64,000 nt of DNA from Amycolatopsis dendrobii (GTDB lineage: Bacteria; Actinomycetota; Actinomycetes; Mycobacteriales; Pseudonocardiaceae): contig NZ_JACGZW010000003.1 in assembly GCF_014145675.1 (NCBI RefSeq), positions 1 to 64,000 of the forward strand, read 5' to 3'. A program made the position numbers and the translations under genes. Of this stretch, positions 32,394-41,400 are shown one piece after another (the stretch's first letter is position 1; each line of letters begins with the position of its first letter). The notes beneath the pieces were generated by a model, which saw only the letters and a program-made list of their open reading frames with translations, did not search any database and was not told the origin of the DNA.

Positions 32394-33568
32394 GCGCCAC
32401 CCTGCCCGTGCCGGGGCGACCGGCGGTCCGCGCCCGGAATGCGCGCGACCTGGTCGGCGGGAAGCTGTCCCTGGTGCTGGTTGGGCACCGGACCCGGCGA
32501 GCTCACCGGCGGCAGCTGCTGCGTGTCCTCGGGACCCGGCTGGTGGTGGAAGGCCGCGGGGTTGGGCCGCACGTTGTAGTGCCGCTGCTGCTCGGGCGTC
32601 AGGGATTCGATGATCCCCTCCTGCGCGCTCGGCGGGAGCGTGTGCAGGATCCGCATGACGCGGTCCATCCGCCGCTTCGCCCCGGCCCGCTCCGGAACAC
32701 CGGGGCTGACCTGCATCTGCGGCACGACGCCGCGGACGTCCTCGTTGAGCACGTCGCCGTGGCCCGCCTCGGCCTCCGCCTGCTCGCGGGCCATCTGAGC
32801 GCTGTCCTTCTCCTCGGACATGCCGATCGGGCCGAGCTTGCGGCCGTTGAGGAACTGCTCGACCACCGGCTCGTCGCTGGTCAGCAGCACCTCGCGCGGG
32901 CCGAACATGACGAGTTCCTTGCGGAACAGCATGCCGAGGTTGTCCGGCACCGTGCGGGCGAGGTTGATGTTGTGCGACACGATGAGGAACGTCGCGTCGA
33001 TCTGGGCGTTGACGTCGAGGAAGAGCTGCGAGATGTAGGTCGTGCGGACCGGGTCGAGACCGGAGTCCGGCTCGTCGACCAGGATGATCTCCGGGTCCAG
33101 CACGAGGGCGCGGGCGAGCCCGGCGCGCTTGCGCATACCGCCGGAGATCTCGCCGGGGAGCTTCTTGTCCGCGCCGGCGAGACCGGTGATCTCGAGCTTC
33201 TCCAGCACGATCCGGCGGATCTCGGTCTCGGACTTCTTCGTGTGCTCCCGCAGCGGGAAGGCCACGTTGTCGAAGAGGTTCATCGAGCCGAACAGCGCGC
33301 CGTCCTGGAACAGGACGCCGAAGAGCTTCCGGATCTCGTACAGCTTGTGCTCGGAGCAGGTGACGATGTCGACGCCGTTGATGACGCACCGTCCGCGGTC
33401 CGGCTTGAGCAGGCCGATCATCGACTTCAGGAACACGGACTTGCCGGTTCCGGACGGGCCGAGCATCGCCGAGACCTCGCCGGGAGGCAGGGTCAGCGTC
33501 ACGTCCCGCCAGATGGTCTGCTTTCCGAAGGACTTCGTCAGACCTTCGATGACCACCTCGGCACCCAT
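32390..33568 (-). CDS. mkl: Mce transporter ATPase (Mkl/MceG)
   Basis: This 392-residue ABC ATPase energises Mce lipid uptake. The Walker A GPSGTGKS is at residues 37-44; the signature ISGGMRKRAG, Walker B IILVDEPDSGLDP and switch histidine (IVSHNINLA) follow. After the ~250-residue ATPase comes a tail of ~140 residues, rich in Gln/Pro at the end, of the kind seen in MceG. GGAGG lies 5-6 nt before the ATG. In M. tuberculosis mkl also lies between rplL and rpoB but stands alone; here it heads the full operon. Confidence 0.93.
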   Translation of the reverse strand: MGAEVVIEGLTKSFGKQTIWRDVTLTLPPGEVSAMLGPSGTGKSVFLKSMIGLLKPDRGRCVINGVDIVTCSEHKLYEIRKLFGVLFQDGALFGSMNLFDNVAFPLREHTKKSETEIRRIVLEKLEITGLAGADKKLPGEISGGMRKRAGLARALVLDPEIILVDEPDSGLDPVRTTYISQLFLDVNAQIDATFLIVSHNINLARTVPDNLGMLFRKELVMFGPREVLLTSDEPVVEQFLNGRKLGPIGMSEEKDSAQMAREQAEAEAGHGDVLNEDVRGVVPQMQVSPGVPERAGAKRRMDRVMRILHTLPPSAQEGIIESLTPEQQRHYNVRPNPAAFHHQPGPEDTQQLPPVSSPGPVPNQHQGQLPADQVARIPGADRRSPRHGQGGA

Positions 33569-33955
33569 CGCACCTCCAGGAGCTGTTCCGCGTCGTCGCG
33601 CACCGCCGCCCCGTCACCGCTGGCAGCGGCGGAGCTCGCGCGGCGAACTCCGCTTCAACCAGGTGCAACGAGCTGAGCGCGAACAGGTTACTCACCAGTT
33701 TTGTTCTCTGGCCAGCCCCCGTGCACGCCTCACGTGCCGGGGATCCAGTACGGCGACTGCTGGCAGCACGGTAGTGCACGTCACGTTCGGGCGCAGATCC
33801 AGATGGCCGACCGCCGCTCACCCTGACGGGTTAACCGGCGGAAACGCGGCAAACAGGGGGTGACCCGGGGCCGTCGGGTGAACGGTTTGTTCGCCTGAAC
33901 GAGGGCTCTGCGGACCCAACTCGGCGACTGTGCGTCTTTTTTTGTCCGGAGAGCA
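33569..33955. other. Region between mkl and the rplJL terminator
   Basis: This stretch of ~390 nt contains the promoter and leader of the mce operon on the minus strand. No gene, RNA or operator could be recognised. A T run (33936-33943) precedes the terminator of the preceding ribosomal unit. Confidence 0.4.
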
Positions 33956-33992
33956 AAAGGGGCGGGCACCCGTGTCGGGTGTCCGCCCCTTT
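33956..33992 (-). terminator. Terminator of the rplJ-rplL operon
   Basis: A 17-bp stem (33956-33972 with 33976-33992, one G-U pair) has a 3-nt loop and flanking A/T ends. It lies 34 nt after the rplL stop and separates the ribosomal operon from the mce operon. Confidence 0.9.
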
Positions 33993-34026
33993 CGAGGTGG
34001 TGCAGCAGGCGCTTGCGCGCCCGGGA

Positions 34027-34419
34027 TCACTTGATGGTGATCTTGGCGCCGGCGGCCTCGAGCTTCTCCTTGGCGGCGTCGGCGGCCTCCTTGTCGACCT
34101 TCTCCAGGAGCGCCTTCGGAGCGGCCTCGACCAGCTCCTTGGCCTCCTTCAGGCCCAGACCGGAGACGACCTCGCGGACGACCTTGATGACCTGGATCTT
34201 CTTGTCGCCGGCCGAGTCGAGGATGACGTCGAACTCGTCCTGCTCGGCAGCGGCCTCGGCGCCACCGGCGGCGGCACCCGGGGCGGCGGCCACGACGGCG
34301 GCCGGGGCGGCGGCGGTGACGTCGAAGACCTCTTCGAATTCCTTCACGAACTCGGACAGCTCAAGAAGGGTCAGCTCCTTGAAGGCGTCGATCAGCTCGG
34401 CGGTGCTCAGCTTCGCCAT
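34027..34419 (-). CDS. rplL: 50S ribosomal protein L7/L12
   Basis: This is a complete 130-residue stalk protein that recruits translation factors to the ribosome. The N-terminal dimerisation helices (~1-35) are followed by an Ala/Gly-rich hinge (~36-58) and the C-terminal factor-binding domain ([22 protein letters not shown], as consecutive segments, and [12 protein letters not shown]). It follows rplJ after 49 nt and has a good ribosome site (GAGGAAGCCATC before ATG). Confidence 0.97.
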   Translation of the reverse strand: MAKLSTAELIDAFKELTLLELSEFVKEFEEVFDVTAAAPAAVVAAAPGAAAGGAEAAAEQDEFDVILDSAGDKKIQVIKVVREVVSGLGLKEAKELVEAAPKALLEKVDKEAADAAKEKLEAAGAKITIK

Positions 34420-34468
34420 GATGGCTTCCTCTCAGAAAAACGAACGAGACGTTCGGGGGTGGGGTGGT

Positions 34469-35023
34469 TCAGCTCTCGGCGGGTGCTTCGGCTGCTTCGG
34501 TACCGGTGGCGTTGCGCTGCTTCTCCTCCAGCGCGGCAGCCAGGCGGGCAACCTGGGACGCCGGCGCCTGGAACAGCGCCGCGGCCTGGGAAAGCTTCGC
34601 CTTGAACGCGCCCGCCGCCTTGGAGAGCAGCACCTCGCGGCTGTCGAGATCGGCGATCTTGGTGATCTCGTCCACGGACAGCGACTTGCCGTCCATGTAG
34701 CCGCCCTTGATGACAAGCGCGTTGTTTTCCTTCGCGAAGTCGCGAAGCGCCTTCGCGGCGTCGACTGCCTCGCCGTGCACAAAAGCGATCGCGGTCGGGC
34801 CGACGAACAGGTCCTCGATCCCCTCGAGGCCGGCGTCCTCAGCGGCACGCTTGACGAGGGTGTTCTTCGCGACCCGGTACTTGGCACTGGTGCCGAGAGC
34901 GCGGCGCAGCTGGGACAGCTGAGTCACGGAGAGGCCGGTGTACTCGGTAACGACGGTGGCCGAGCTGCTGCGGAAACTCTCCGCGATCTCGGCGACGGCC
35001 GCCACCTTGTCGGGCTTCGCCAT
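34469..35023 (-). CDS. rplJ: 50S ribosomal protein L10
   Basis: This 184-residue L10 anchors L7/L12 dimers to the ribosome through its C-terminal helix (~160-175). The N-terminal rRNA-binding part shows [17 protein letters not shown] and [14 protein letters not shown]10, with L12, represses its own operon by binding the mRNA leader, which is visible upstream at 35084-35240. The order rplJ-rplL is the standard one. Confidence 0.97.
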   Translation of the reverse strand: MAKPDKVAAVAEIAESFRSSSATVVTEYTGLSVTQLSQLRRALGTSAKYRVAKNTLVKRAAEDAGLEGIEDLFVGPTAIAFVHGEAVDAAKALRDFAKENNALVIKGGYMDGKSLSVDEITKIADLDSREVLLSKAAGAFKAKLSQAAALFQAPASQVARLAAALEEKQRNATGTEAAEAPAES

Positions 35024-35083
35024 GGTCGCCTCCTCTCTTGGCTAGTGTCACCACTGGCTTCGGCGGAGGAGCCCCCGAACGAC

Positions 35084-35240
35084 AAAAACGCCCACGCGCA
35101 GTCAGACGCGGGGCGTTGCCCAGCCTTGCGACCGGGGTGAAAGCCTCGTTCCTCCTGCGCGGGCCGTCGCCGTAACGGGCGAACCTTCGCTCCCCGGGAA
35201 TCCGGAGAGAACCAGCGGTCTTTGGTAGAACCGTCGACCA
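35084..35240 (-). promoter_or_regulatory. L10 leader with attenuator upstream of rplJ
   Basis: Read on the minus strand, the region starts with the AAAGACCGCTGG motif typical of ribosomal L10 leaders (forward 35215-35226), continues through GC-rich pairing segments with CCGCGCAGGAGG, and ends in a hairpin (stem 35089-35098 with 35107-35115, one bulged T) followed directly by TTTTT. The last element looks like an intrinsic attenuator about 60 nt before rplJ. L10/L12 binding probably sets how much transcription passes. Confidence 0.7.
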
Positions 35241-35342
35241 GCATACGGGAGCCCTTCGCGGCGTTCGCAGGCACCCCCTCGCTGAGCTGCGAGAACCGGG
35301 GCAGTCTCGGGAAATCGCGGCGGAGCGGGCATCATTGGTGAC

Positions 35343-36347
35343 GTGGCGGAACAGCGTGATCACGGAAAGCCGGAAGAAACCCCCTCTCCCGGTTCGGGCG
35401 GGTCCTCGGCTCAACCGCCCGCATCTCCGCCTGCGCTGCCGCAGTCCGGTGGGGCCGAGGTCGCGCCGCGACCTCCCGCCCAGCCGTCGGCGAACCCGCC
35501 CCAACCGGCCGCGCCGAATCTCCCGCAGCCGAGCGGATCGGCTGAGCCGCAACTGGATCCGGAGCAGCTGCGCCAGTTCCAGGAATTCCAGCGGTTCCAG
35601 GAGTACCTGCGGTTCACCCAGTCCCAGCAGGGCGCCGAACCGGCTCCGGCACCCGACGCGGGCCTGGTCCCGGCCGGAAACCGCCAGCCGCAACCGCTCG
35701 CCGGCGGGCAGCCGCCAGCGCCGCCGAACCAGCCGGGTGCGCTGACCAACTACGAGGAACCGCCGAAGAACCGCCGCCCGGTGCCGCGCTGGGTGAAGCG
35801 GCTCGGCGGGAAGATCCTTGGCTGGGTGATCGCCCTGGTCATCCTCGGCATCCTGGTCAACTGGGGGTACCACCAGATCTTTCCCAGCGACGACGGCAAA
35901 ACCTCGGCCCAGATCGCCGCCGAGGGCGGCGGGACCTACCACACGAACCACATCTTCTCGACCAATCCGAACGAGGCGGTGCGGTTCGTCTACCACAACA
36001 TCGCCCAGGGCCGGGTCGCCGACGCCTGCGGTCGTTTCCGCGAGGACATCCAGGACAAGTTCGCCAAGGACACCACCGGTCAGCCGGACTGCAAGGTCGC
36101 GGTCGAGAAGCTCCACGCGCAAGTGAAGAACGTGAACGACTACGCCGAATCGCTCCCGTCCTACGTCTCCGGACCGACTCCGCCGCCGGTGGTGAAGATC
36201 GATTCCTGCTCGTTCAGCGTGAGCGGCGGCCCGGCGCTAGGCGTGTTCGAGGTGACCAAAGTGGACAAAGGCCAGTGGCTGATCACCGGTCACTCGTCCG
36301 GCCCCGAGAAATGCCCGCCGCCCACGGCGACCTCTACCCCGGGCTGA
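35343..36347 (+). CDS. Proline/glutamine-rich membrane-anchored protein of unknown function
   Basis: This 334-residue protein starts at GTG 35343. The first ~145 residues are disordered and rich in Pro, Gln, Ser and Ala. One membrane helix (~165-182, GWVIALVILGILVNWGY) follows a basic KRLGGK. The outer ~150-residue domain contains NEAVRFVYHNIAQGRVADAC and further cysteines (QPDCKV, DSCSF, EKCPP), four in all, which could form two disulfides. The layout resembles small extracytoplasmic NTF2/lumazine-type domains on actinobacterial membrane proteins, but no family is assigned. It ends 3 nt before the convergent hydrolase gene. Confidence 0.6.
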   Translation: MAEQRDHGKPEETPSPGSGGSSAQPPASPPALPQSGGAEVAPRPPAQPSANPPQPAAPNLPQPSGSAEPQLDPEQLRQFQEFQRFQEYLRFTQSQQGAEPAPAPDAGLVPAGNRQPQPLAGGQPPAPPNQPGALTNYEEPPKNRRPVPRWVKRLGGKILGWVIALVILGILVNWGYHQIFPSDDGKTSAQIAAEGGGTYHTNHIFSTNPNEAVRFVYHNIAQGRVADACGRFREDIQDKFAKDTTGQPDCKVAVEKLHAQVKNVNDYAESLPSYVSGPTPPPVVKIDSCSFSVSGGPALGVFEVTKVDKGQWLITGHSSGPEKCPPPTATSTPG

Positions 36348-36350
36348 CCG

Positions 36351-37160
36351 TCAAACAGGCGAACTGATCGGCAACCGGGTCTCCCCCGTGTCCGAGTACG
36401 CGAAGAAGTCCACCAGCGCCGCCGCGAAAGCCGGGTGGGCCACCGCTTCCATGTGGTTCCCCGGGACCCGCACCAGTCGCGCCCCCGCGATCCCCGCGGC
36501 GAGGCGTTCCGGCTGGGTCGCCAGTTCGTCCGACTCCCCGGCCAGGATGAGCGTCGCCGCCGAAAGGTTCGTGAGCCGCATCGGGCCGTGCGGGGTCGCG
36601 TGCATGACCGCGGCCAATGCTTCGACGTCCGCGCCCGCGCGGCGGGCCAGGCGGCGGAACGGGCGTGCCGCCGGGGGCACCTCCGACCGGTCTTCGGCCA
36701 GCAGTCCGTCCGCGATCTGGCTGCGGTTGATCACCCTGGCGTCGACCCCGCCGAAGTCCACGATTCCCGCGCCGACGCCGCCGACCGCGAGGCAGCGGAC
36801 TCGGCGGTCACTCGTAGCCACCAGCAGTGAGACGATCGCGCCCATCGAGTAGCCCGCCAGGCACACCTCGTCCAGGCCCAGTTCGTCGAACAACGCGGTC
36901 AGGTCCGCGGCCATGATGTCCTCGCCGTAGGCCGCCGGGTCGTGCGGTTTCTCTGACGCGCCGTGTCCGCGCGCGTCCAGGGCGATGACCGTGAACCCGG
37001 CCTTGACCAGTGCGTCCACGACGCCGGGGTTGACCCAGTTCACCTGGGAATCGGCGGCGAAACCGTGGTGCAGCACGACGGGACGCCGGTGCCGTCCGTC
37101 GCCCTCCCAGACCGTGTAGCTCAGCTGGAGCCCGTCGGGGGCGAGGAACGTCGTTGGCAT
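36351..37160 (-). CDS. Alpha/beta hydrolase
   Basis: The product has 269 residues from ATG 37160 (MPTTFLAPDG); a start at 37196 would place the beginning inside the rplA terminator. The fold is shown by the oxyanion HHGFA, the ALDARGHGAS segment, the nucleophile elbow GYSMG, a late acidic residue in LAGESDE and the catalytic His in PGNHMEAVAHP. The substrate is unknown; similarity is to generic esterase/lactonase-type hydrolases. It lies between rplA and the rplJL unit, where M. tuberculosis also carries non-ribosomal genes. Confidence 0.85.
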   Translation of the reverse strand: MPTTFLAPDGLQLSYTVWEGDGRHRRPVVLHHGFAADSQVNWVNPGVVDALVKAGFTVIALDARGHGASEKPHDPAAYGEDIMAADLTALFDELGLDEVCLAGYSMGAIVSLLVATSDRRVRCLAVGGVGAGIVDFGGVDARVINRSQIADGLLAEDRSEVPPAARPFRRLARRAGADVEALAAVMHATPHGPMRLTNLSAATLILAGESDELATQPERLAAGIAGARLVRVPGNHMEAVAHPAFAAALVDFFAYSDTGETRLPISSPV

Positions 37161-37179
37161 ATGTCCATGAGACACGAAA

Positions 37180-37214
37180 AAAGGGTGGTCACGCACGAAG
37201 CGTGACCACCCTTT
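37180..37214 (-). terminator. Terminator of the rplK-rplA unit
   Basis: A perfect 15-bp stem (37180-37194 with 37200-37214) with loop ACGAA is followed on the minus strand by TTT. It starts 15 nt after the rplA stop. Confidence 0.9.
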
Positions 37215-37229
37215 CGCGTGATGTGCGAC

Positions 37230-37949
37230 TCAGACCGCCGCTTCCTCGGAGAGGAGGTTGCGGGTCCGCGCCGGGTCGACCGGGATGCCCGGGCCCATCG
37301 TCGTGGTGAAGGTGACCTTCTTGACGTAGCGGCCCTTCGCCGACGACGGCTTGGCGCGCAGGATCTCGTCCAGCGCGGCCGCGTAGTTCTCCACCAGCTT
37401 CTCGGTGTCGAACGACGCCTTGCCGATCACCAGGTGCAGGTTCGCCTGCTTGTCGACGCGGAAGTTGATCTTGCCGCCCTTGATGTCCTTCACGGCCTTC
37501 TCGACCGCGGGGGTCACCGTGCCGGTCTTCGGGTTCGGCATGAGGCCGCGCGGGCCGAGGATGCGGGCGATGCGGCCCACCTTGGCCATCTGGTCCGGCG
37601 TCGCGATCGCGGCGTCGAAGTCGAGCCAGCCACCCTGGATGCGCTCGATCAGTTCGTCGGTGCCGACCGCGTCCGCGCCGGCGGCTTCGGCCTCAGCGGC
37701 CTTGTCGCCAACGGCGAAAACGATGACGCGGGCGGTCTTACCGGTGCCGTGCGGCAGGTTCACGGTGCCGCGGACCATCTGGTCGGCCTTGCGCGGGTCG
37801 ACCCCGAGACGCATCGCGACCTCGACGGTCGCGTCCATCTTCGTCTTGGAGGTCTCCTTCGCCAGCTTCACGGCCTCGAGCGGCGCGTACAGGCGCGCCT
37901 TGTCGATCAGCTCCGCGGCCTGGCGGTAGGCCTTGCTGTGCTTGGTCAT
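37230..37949 (-). CDS. rplA: 50S ribosomal protein L1
   Basis: This 239-residue L1, at the mobile stalk over the E site, binds 23S rRNA and often its own operon's mRNA. The signature region [21 protein letters not shown] is present, shown here in segments: [13 protein letters not shown] then TGTVTPAV. It follows rplK after 90 nt and ends at a strong terminator. Confidence 0.97.
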   Translation of the reverse strand: MTKHSKAYRQAAELIDKARLYAPLEAVKLAKETSKTKMDATVEVAMRLGVDPRKADQMVRGTVNLPHGTGKTARVIVFAVGDKAAEAEAAGADAVGTDELIERIQGGWLDFDAAIATPDQMAKVGRIARILGPRGLMPNPKTGTVTPAVEKAVKDIKGGKINFRVDKQANLHLVIGKASFDTEKLVENYAAALDEILRAKPSSAKGRYVKKVTFTTTMGPGIPVDPARTRNLLSEEAAV

Positions 37950-38039
37950 GCTTCTGTCCTTAGTAAGTCAGTGGATCAGTGTGGTGACGAGCCAGCACCT
38001 GGCTCTCCCACTGGTCTTGCTTCAGCGGGGCCGAAGCAA

Positions 38040-38471
38040 TTACTCGACCGTGATGCCCATCGAGCGGGCGGTGCCGGCGATGATCTTCGCGGCCTGGTCG
38101 ATGTCGTGCGCGTTGAGGTCGGTCTCCTTGGTCTTCGCGATCTCGCGGACCTGGTCCCAGGTGACCTTGGCGACCTTGGTCTTGTGCGGCTCGCCGGAGC
38201 CCTTCTCCACGCCCGCGGCCTTGAGCAGCAGCTTGGCGGCCGGCGGCGTCTTCAGCTTGAAGTCGAACGACCGGTCTTCGTACACGGAGATCTCGACCGG
38301 GACGACGTCCCCGCGCTGCGACTCGGTCGCGGCGTTGTAGGCCTTGCAGAACTCCATGATGTTGACGCCGTGCTGACCCAGCGCCGGGCCGACCGGCGGC
38401 GCGGGGTTGGCCGCACCCGCCTTGATCTGCAGCTTGATGATCGCCGCAAGCTTCTTCTTCTTGGGTGGCAT
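38040..38471 (-). CDS. rplK: 50S ribosomal protein L11
   Basis: This 143-residue L11 lies at the GTPase-associated centre and is the binding region for thiopeptides. The N-terminal [19 protein letters not shown] and C-terminal rRNA-binding domain ([27 protein letters not shown]) are intact. The proline-rich helix is unaltered, with no sign of thiopeptide-resistance change. It lies 82 nt after nusG. Confidence 0.97.
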   Translation of the reverse strand: MPPKKKKLAAIIKLQIKAGAANPAPPVGPALGQHGVNIMEFCKAYNAATESQRGDVVPVEISVYEDRSFDFKLKTPPAAKLLLKAAGVEKGSGEPHKTKVAKVTWDQVREIAKTKETDLNAHDIDQAAKIIAGTARSMGITVE

Positions 38472-38498
38472 TACCTTGTGTCCTTCTTAACTGACGTG

Positions 38499-38531
38499 AG
38501 TCCCCCGCACACCTGCCAGTACGCGGGGACT
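38499..38531 (-). promoter_or_regulatory. Hairpin in the nusG-rplK gap
   Basis: Arms 38499-38508 and 38523-38531 pair over 9 bp with one bulge. It lies between the nusG stop and rplK start. No T run follows, so it may be a partial terminator or the L1-responsive leader known for rplKA operons in other bacteria. The assignment is weak. Confidence 0.35.
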
Positions 38532-38553
38532 GCCGACCGGGATGGCCCGGCCG

Positions 38554-39396
38554 TCAGATCTTGGAGACCTGGCTGAACGAGAGCTCGACCGGGGTCTCCC
38601 GGCCGAAGATCGACACCAGGACCTTCAGCTTCTGCCCGTCGACGTTGACCTCGGAGATCGTGGCGGGCAGCGTGGCGAACGGGCCGTCCATGACGGTGAC
38701 CGACTCGCCGACCTCGAAGTCGACCTCGACGGCGGGCGCACCGGACGGCGCGGCCGCGGCGGATTCGCCGCCCTTGGCCGCCTTGGCCGGGGCTTCCTTC
38801 TCGACCTGCGGGGCGAGGAACTTCAGCACCTCGTCCACGGTCAGCGGCGACGGCCGCGAGGTGGCACCCACGAACCCGGTGACGCCGGGGGTGTTGCGGA
38901 CCGCGCTCCACGACTGGTCGTTGAGGTCCATCCGGACCAGGATGTAGCCGGGCAGCACCTTGCGCTGCACCTGCTTGCGCTGGCCGTTCTTGATCTCGGT
39001 GACCTCTTCGGTCGGAACCTCGATCTGGAAGATGTAGTCCTCGACGTCCAGGGTCTGGGTACGCGTCTCGAGGTTGGTCTTGACCTTGTTCTCGTAACCG
39101 GCGTACGAGTGCACGACGTACCACTCGCCCGGCGCGGCCTTGAGCTCGGCGCGCAGCGCGGCGACCGGGTCGTCCGCCTCGGGGGCGGGCTCGGTCACGT
39201 CGGCTTCGGCGTCGTCGGCACCGTCGGCGCCGTCCGCGTCGTCGTCGGCGGAGGCTTCTTCGGCGGCGACCTCGTCCTCGGCGACGGGCACCTCGACGGC
39301 GTCGGCGGACTCCTCGTCGCCGGGTGCCGTCTGCACCTGCTCGTCGGAAAGCTCGGTCAGGTCGCGACCGGCTTCGGTGCCGTTGTCGGAGGTCAC
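38554..39396 (-). CDS. nusG: Transcription termination/antitermination protein NusG
   Basis: The product has 280 residues from GTG 39396 with AGAGGA upstream. The N-terminal ~85 residues are an acidic Ala/Asp/Glu-rich extension typical of actinobacterial NusG. The NGN domain follows ([42 protein letters not shown]), then an Ala-rich insert (~205-222), and the KOW domain ([18 protein letters not shown]). NusG binds RNA polymerase beta' and links it to Rho or the ribosome. Confidence 0.95.
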   Translation of the reverse strand: MTSDNGTEAGRDLTELSDEQVQTAPGDEESADAVEVPVAEDEVAAEEASADDDADGADGADDAEADVTEPAPEADDPVAALRAELKAAPGEWYVVHSYAGYENKVKTNLETRTQTLDVEDYIFQIEVPTEEVTEIKNGQRKQVQRKVLPGYILVRMDLNDQSWSAVRNTPGVTGFVGATSRPSPLTVDEVLKFLAPQVEKEAPAKAAKGGESAAAAPSGAPAVEVDFEVGESVTVMDGPFATLPATISEVNVDGQKLKVLVSIFGRETPVELSFSQVSKI

Positions 39397-39472
39397 GTTC
39401 CGTCCTCTCAGTTGATCGCTTGCCGGGCCGGACCGGGGCCCGGCCAGCGCGGTGGCGCGCCCGTTGCGGGCG

Positions 39473-39907
39473 TCAGCCGAAGACCAGCCCGACCAGCTCC
39501 TTGAAGCCGAGATCGAGGCCGCTCACGAGGGCCACCATGAACACCACGAACACCAGCACGACCGCGGTGTAGGTGACCATCTGCTTGCGGTTGGGCCAGA
39601 TGACCTTGCGGAGTTCGGCCCAGACCTCGCGGATAAACCGCGTGAACCGGGCGAACACCGAGGCCTTCTTGGCCTTCCGGTCCCGTTTGGGGGTGGGCGC
39701 GCCCTTGGCGTCGGCGGGCTTCGCGACCTTGTCGCCCGCCTTGCCGGACGGACGGGTCGAGCCCGGCCGTGCCTCGGACTTGCCTGCCGGCCGAGCGGAA
39801 GCGCGGCGTTCGCGCCGAGCCGCGGCGGACACCGGGCGGGATTCGACTCCGGGCCGCTTGCCCGAATCGTCCTGCTCGTGCTCGCCGCTGGCGTCGCTGT
39901 CGCTCAC
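39473..39907 (-). CDS. secE: Preprotein translocase subunit SecE
   Basis: The product has 144 residues from GTG 39907, with GGAGG about 7 nt upstream. A basic, Ala/Pro/Arg-rich cytoplasmic N-terminus (~1-80) precedes the conserved amphipathic helix ([20 protein letters not shown]) and the single C-terminal membrane helix (~112-136). SecE clamps the SecY channel. The tRNA-Trp-secE-nusG order is classical. Confidence 0.93.
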   Translation of the reverse strand: MSDSDASGEHEQDDSGKRPGVESRPVSAAARRERRASARPAGKSEARPGSTRPSGKAGDKVAKPADAKGAPTPKRDRKAKKASVFARFTRFIREVWAELRKVIWPNRKQMVTYTAVVLVFVVFMVALVSGLDLGFKELVGLVFG

Positions 39908-39939
39908 GACCACTCCTCCGCTCCACCAGTTCCCGTACG

Positions 39940-40012
<73 letters not shown>

Positions 40013-40447
40013 GTGGAGCCCGGTCACCCTGGCTCCGGAGGACGCATTCCATCGTCCCCACCATCCGGCGGGGATGACCGTAGTGCGTTCCGAGTTCCGA
40101 AGTCTACGGCAAGCCCGATGTTGCCTTGCAACCCAGCCCCCTCGACCGCGCCGAGGCGGTCTCGCGGCACCCCGGAGACGGCCGTTCCGGACCCTTCGGA
40201 CAGCACCCCGGAATCCTCGGCGAAGATCACCTGATCGTGCGAATATGAGCCCGTGACCCGCAATCCGATTAATCGCAAAGCCGTCGGCGACCACCGTCCC
40301 GTCCGGCTTGGCGACCGTCCCGGATCGCTGGCACGACAAGCGAAATCTCTTCCGCACCCGCGGATTTCCCCGCCGGGAAGCCAAGACTGGCCCGAGGGAA
40401 GATGATCTTCGTTGACTCGCAAGCGAAACTCTGATCAAGGAGCATCG
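40013..40447. other. Gap between tRNA-Trp and the LLM oxidoreductase gene
   Basis: This ~435-nt gap should hold the leftward tRNA-Trp/secE promoter and the rightward oxidoreductase promoter. No gene or structured RNA was recognised. Confidence 0.35.
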
Positions 40448-41350
40448 GTGACCTCATTCCGGCTTGGGCTCGCTTTGCCGCAGTACGGCAAGCTCGCCGA
40501 CCCCTCCGCCATCGCCGGCTTCGCCACCGAAGCCGAGCGCATGGGCTTCGCTTCGCTGTGGGTCGGCGACCGGGTGCTGACCCCGGTCGCCCCGAAGACC
40601 TATTACCCGTCCGGTACACCCGAACAGCCGTACCCGCCGGAGTTCGTCCGCTTCGTCGATCCGCTGCTGGCGCTCACCATCGCGGCGAATTCGACCGAGA
40701 CCGCGCGGCTGGGGTCGAGCACCCTCAACGGCCCGCTCTACTCCCCGGTGCTGCTGGCGCGTTCCCTCACTTCGCTGGACCTGCTGTCCGGCGGCAGGCT
40801 CGACGTCGGACTCGGGCTCAGCTGGCTGCGCGACGAGTACACCGCGGCCGGCGTGCCGTGGGAGCACCGCGGCGCGCGGCTGGCCGAACTGGTCAAGGTG
40901 CTGCGGACGCTCTGGACCGCGGACCCGGCCGGGCACCACAGCGAGCGCTGGGACATCCCGGACTCCCTGATCGGCCTTCGTCCGCTGCAGCAGCCCGGCC
41001 CGCCGGTTCTGCTGGGCGGGGCCTCGGACGCGGCGCTGCGGCGCGTCGGCCGGATCGCCGACGGCTGGCTGCCCGCGGGGCTCCCGATCCCGATGCTGCG
41101 GCAGAAGTGGGCAGTGGTCGTCGAATCCGCGGAGAAGGCGGGCCGGGATCCGGAGTCGCTGCGCCGGGTGCTGCGGATCAACCCGGCGCCGGGTTCGAAG
41201 ACGGCGTCCGTCGAGGACGTCGCGGCTCAGCTGAAGGCCGCCGAAGCGGACGGCATCACCGAGGCGCTGGTCGATCTGCACTATGTGGCCGAAACCGTCC
41301 CGCACGCACTGGAACTGGCGGGCGAACTGCACGCCGCTGTCTTTGCGTGA
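40448..41350 (+). CDS. LLM-class (F420-type) oxidoreductase
   Basis: The product has 300 residues from GTG 40448, with AAGGAG upstream. It is a luciferase-like TIM-barrel protein: LGLALPQYG at strand 1, FASLWVGDRV, LDLLSGGRLDVGLGLSW, and PPVLLGGASDAALRRVGRIADGW. Such enzymes use F420 or FMN and act on diverse organic substrates. The GGR-x-x-x-G-L-G motif and the actinobacterial host favour F420. Together with the next gene it sits between hadB and tRNA-Trp, apparently inserted into a conserved block. Confidence 0.85.
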   Translation: MTSFRLGLALPQYGKLADPSAIAGFATEAERMGFASLWVGDRVLTPVAPKTYYPSGTPEQPYPPEFVRFVDPLLALTIAANSTETARLGSSTLNGPLYSPVLLARSLTSLDLLSGGRLDVGLGLSWLRDEYTAAGVPWEHRGARLAELVKVLRTLWTADPAGHHSERWDIPDSLIGLRPLQQPGPPVLLGGASDAALRRVGRIADGWLPAGLPIPMLRQKWAVVVESAEKAGRDPESLRRVLRINPAPGSKTASVEDVAAQLKAAEADGITEALVDLHYVAETVPHALELAGELHAAVFA

Positions 41351-41400
41351 TCACCCGTAAGCGGGTCGTCGGCGAGGGGCCGGACCGGTAAAACGGTCGG

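Noticed and set aside
32394..33821. Upstream extension of yrbEA into a 738-residue protein
   Set aside because: It runs through mkl in a different frame. GTG 32393 overlaps the mkl stop and gives the normal permease length.
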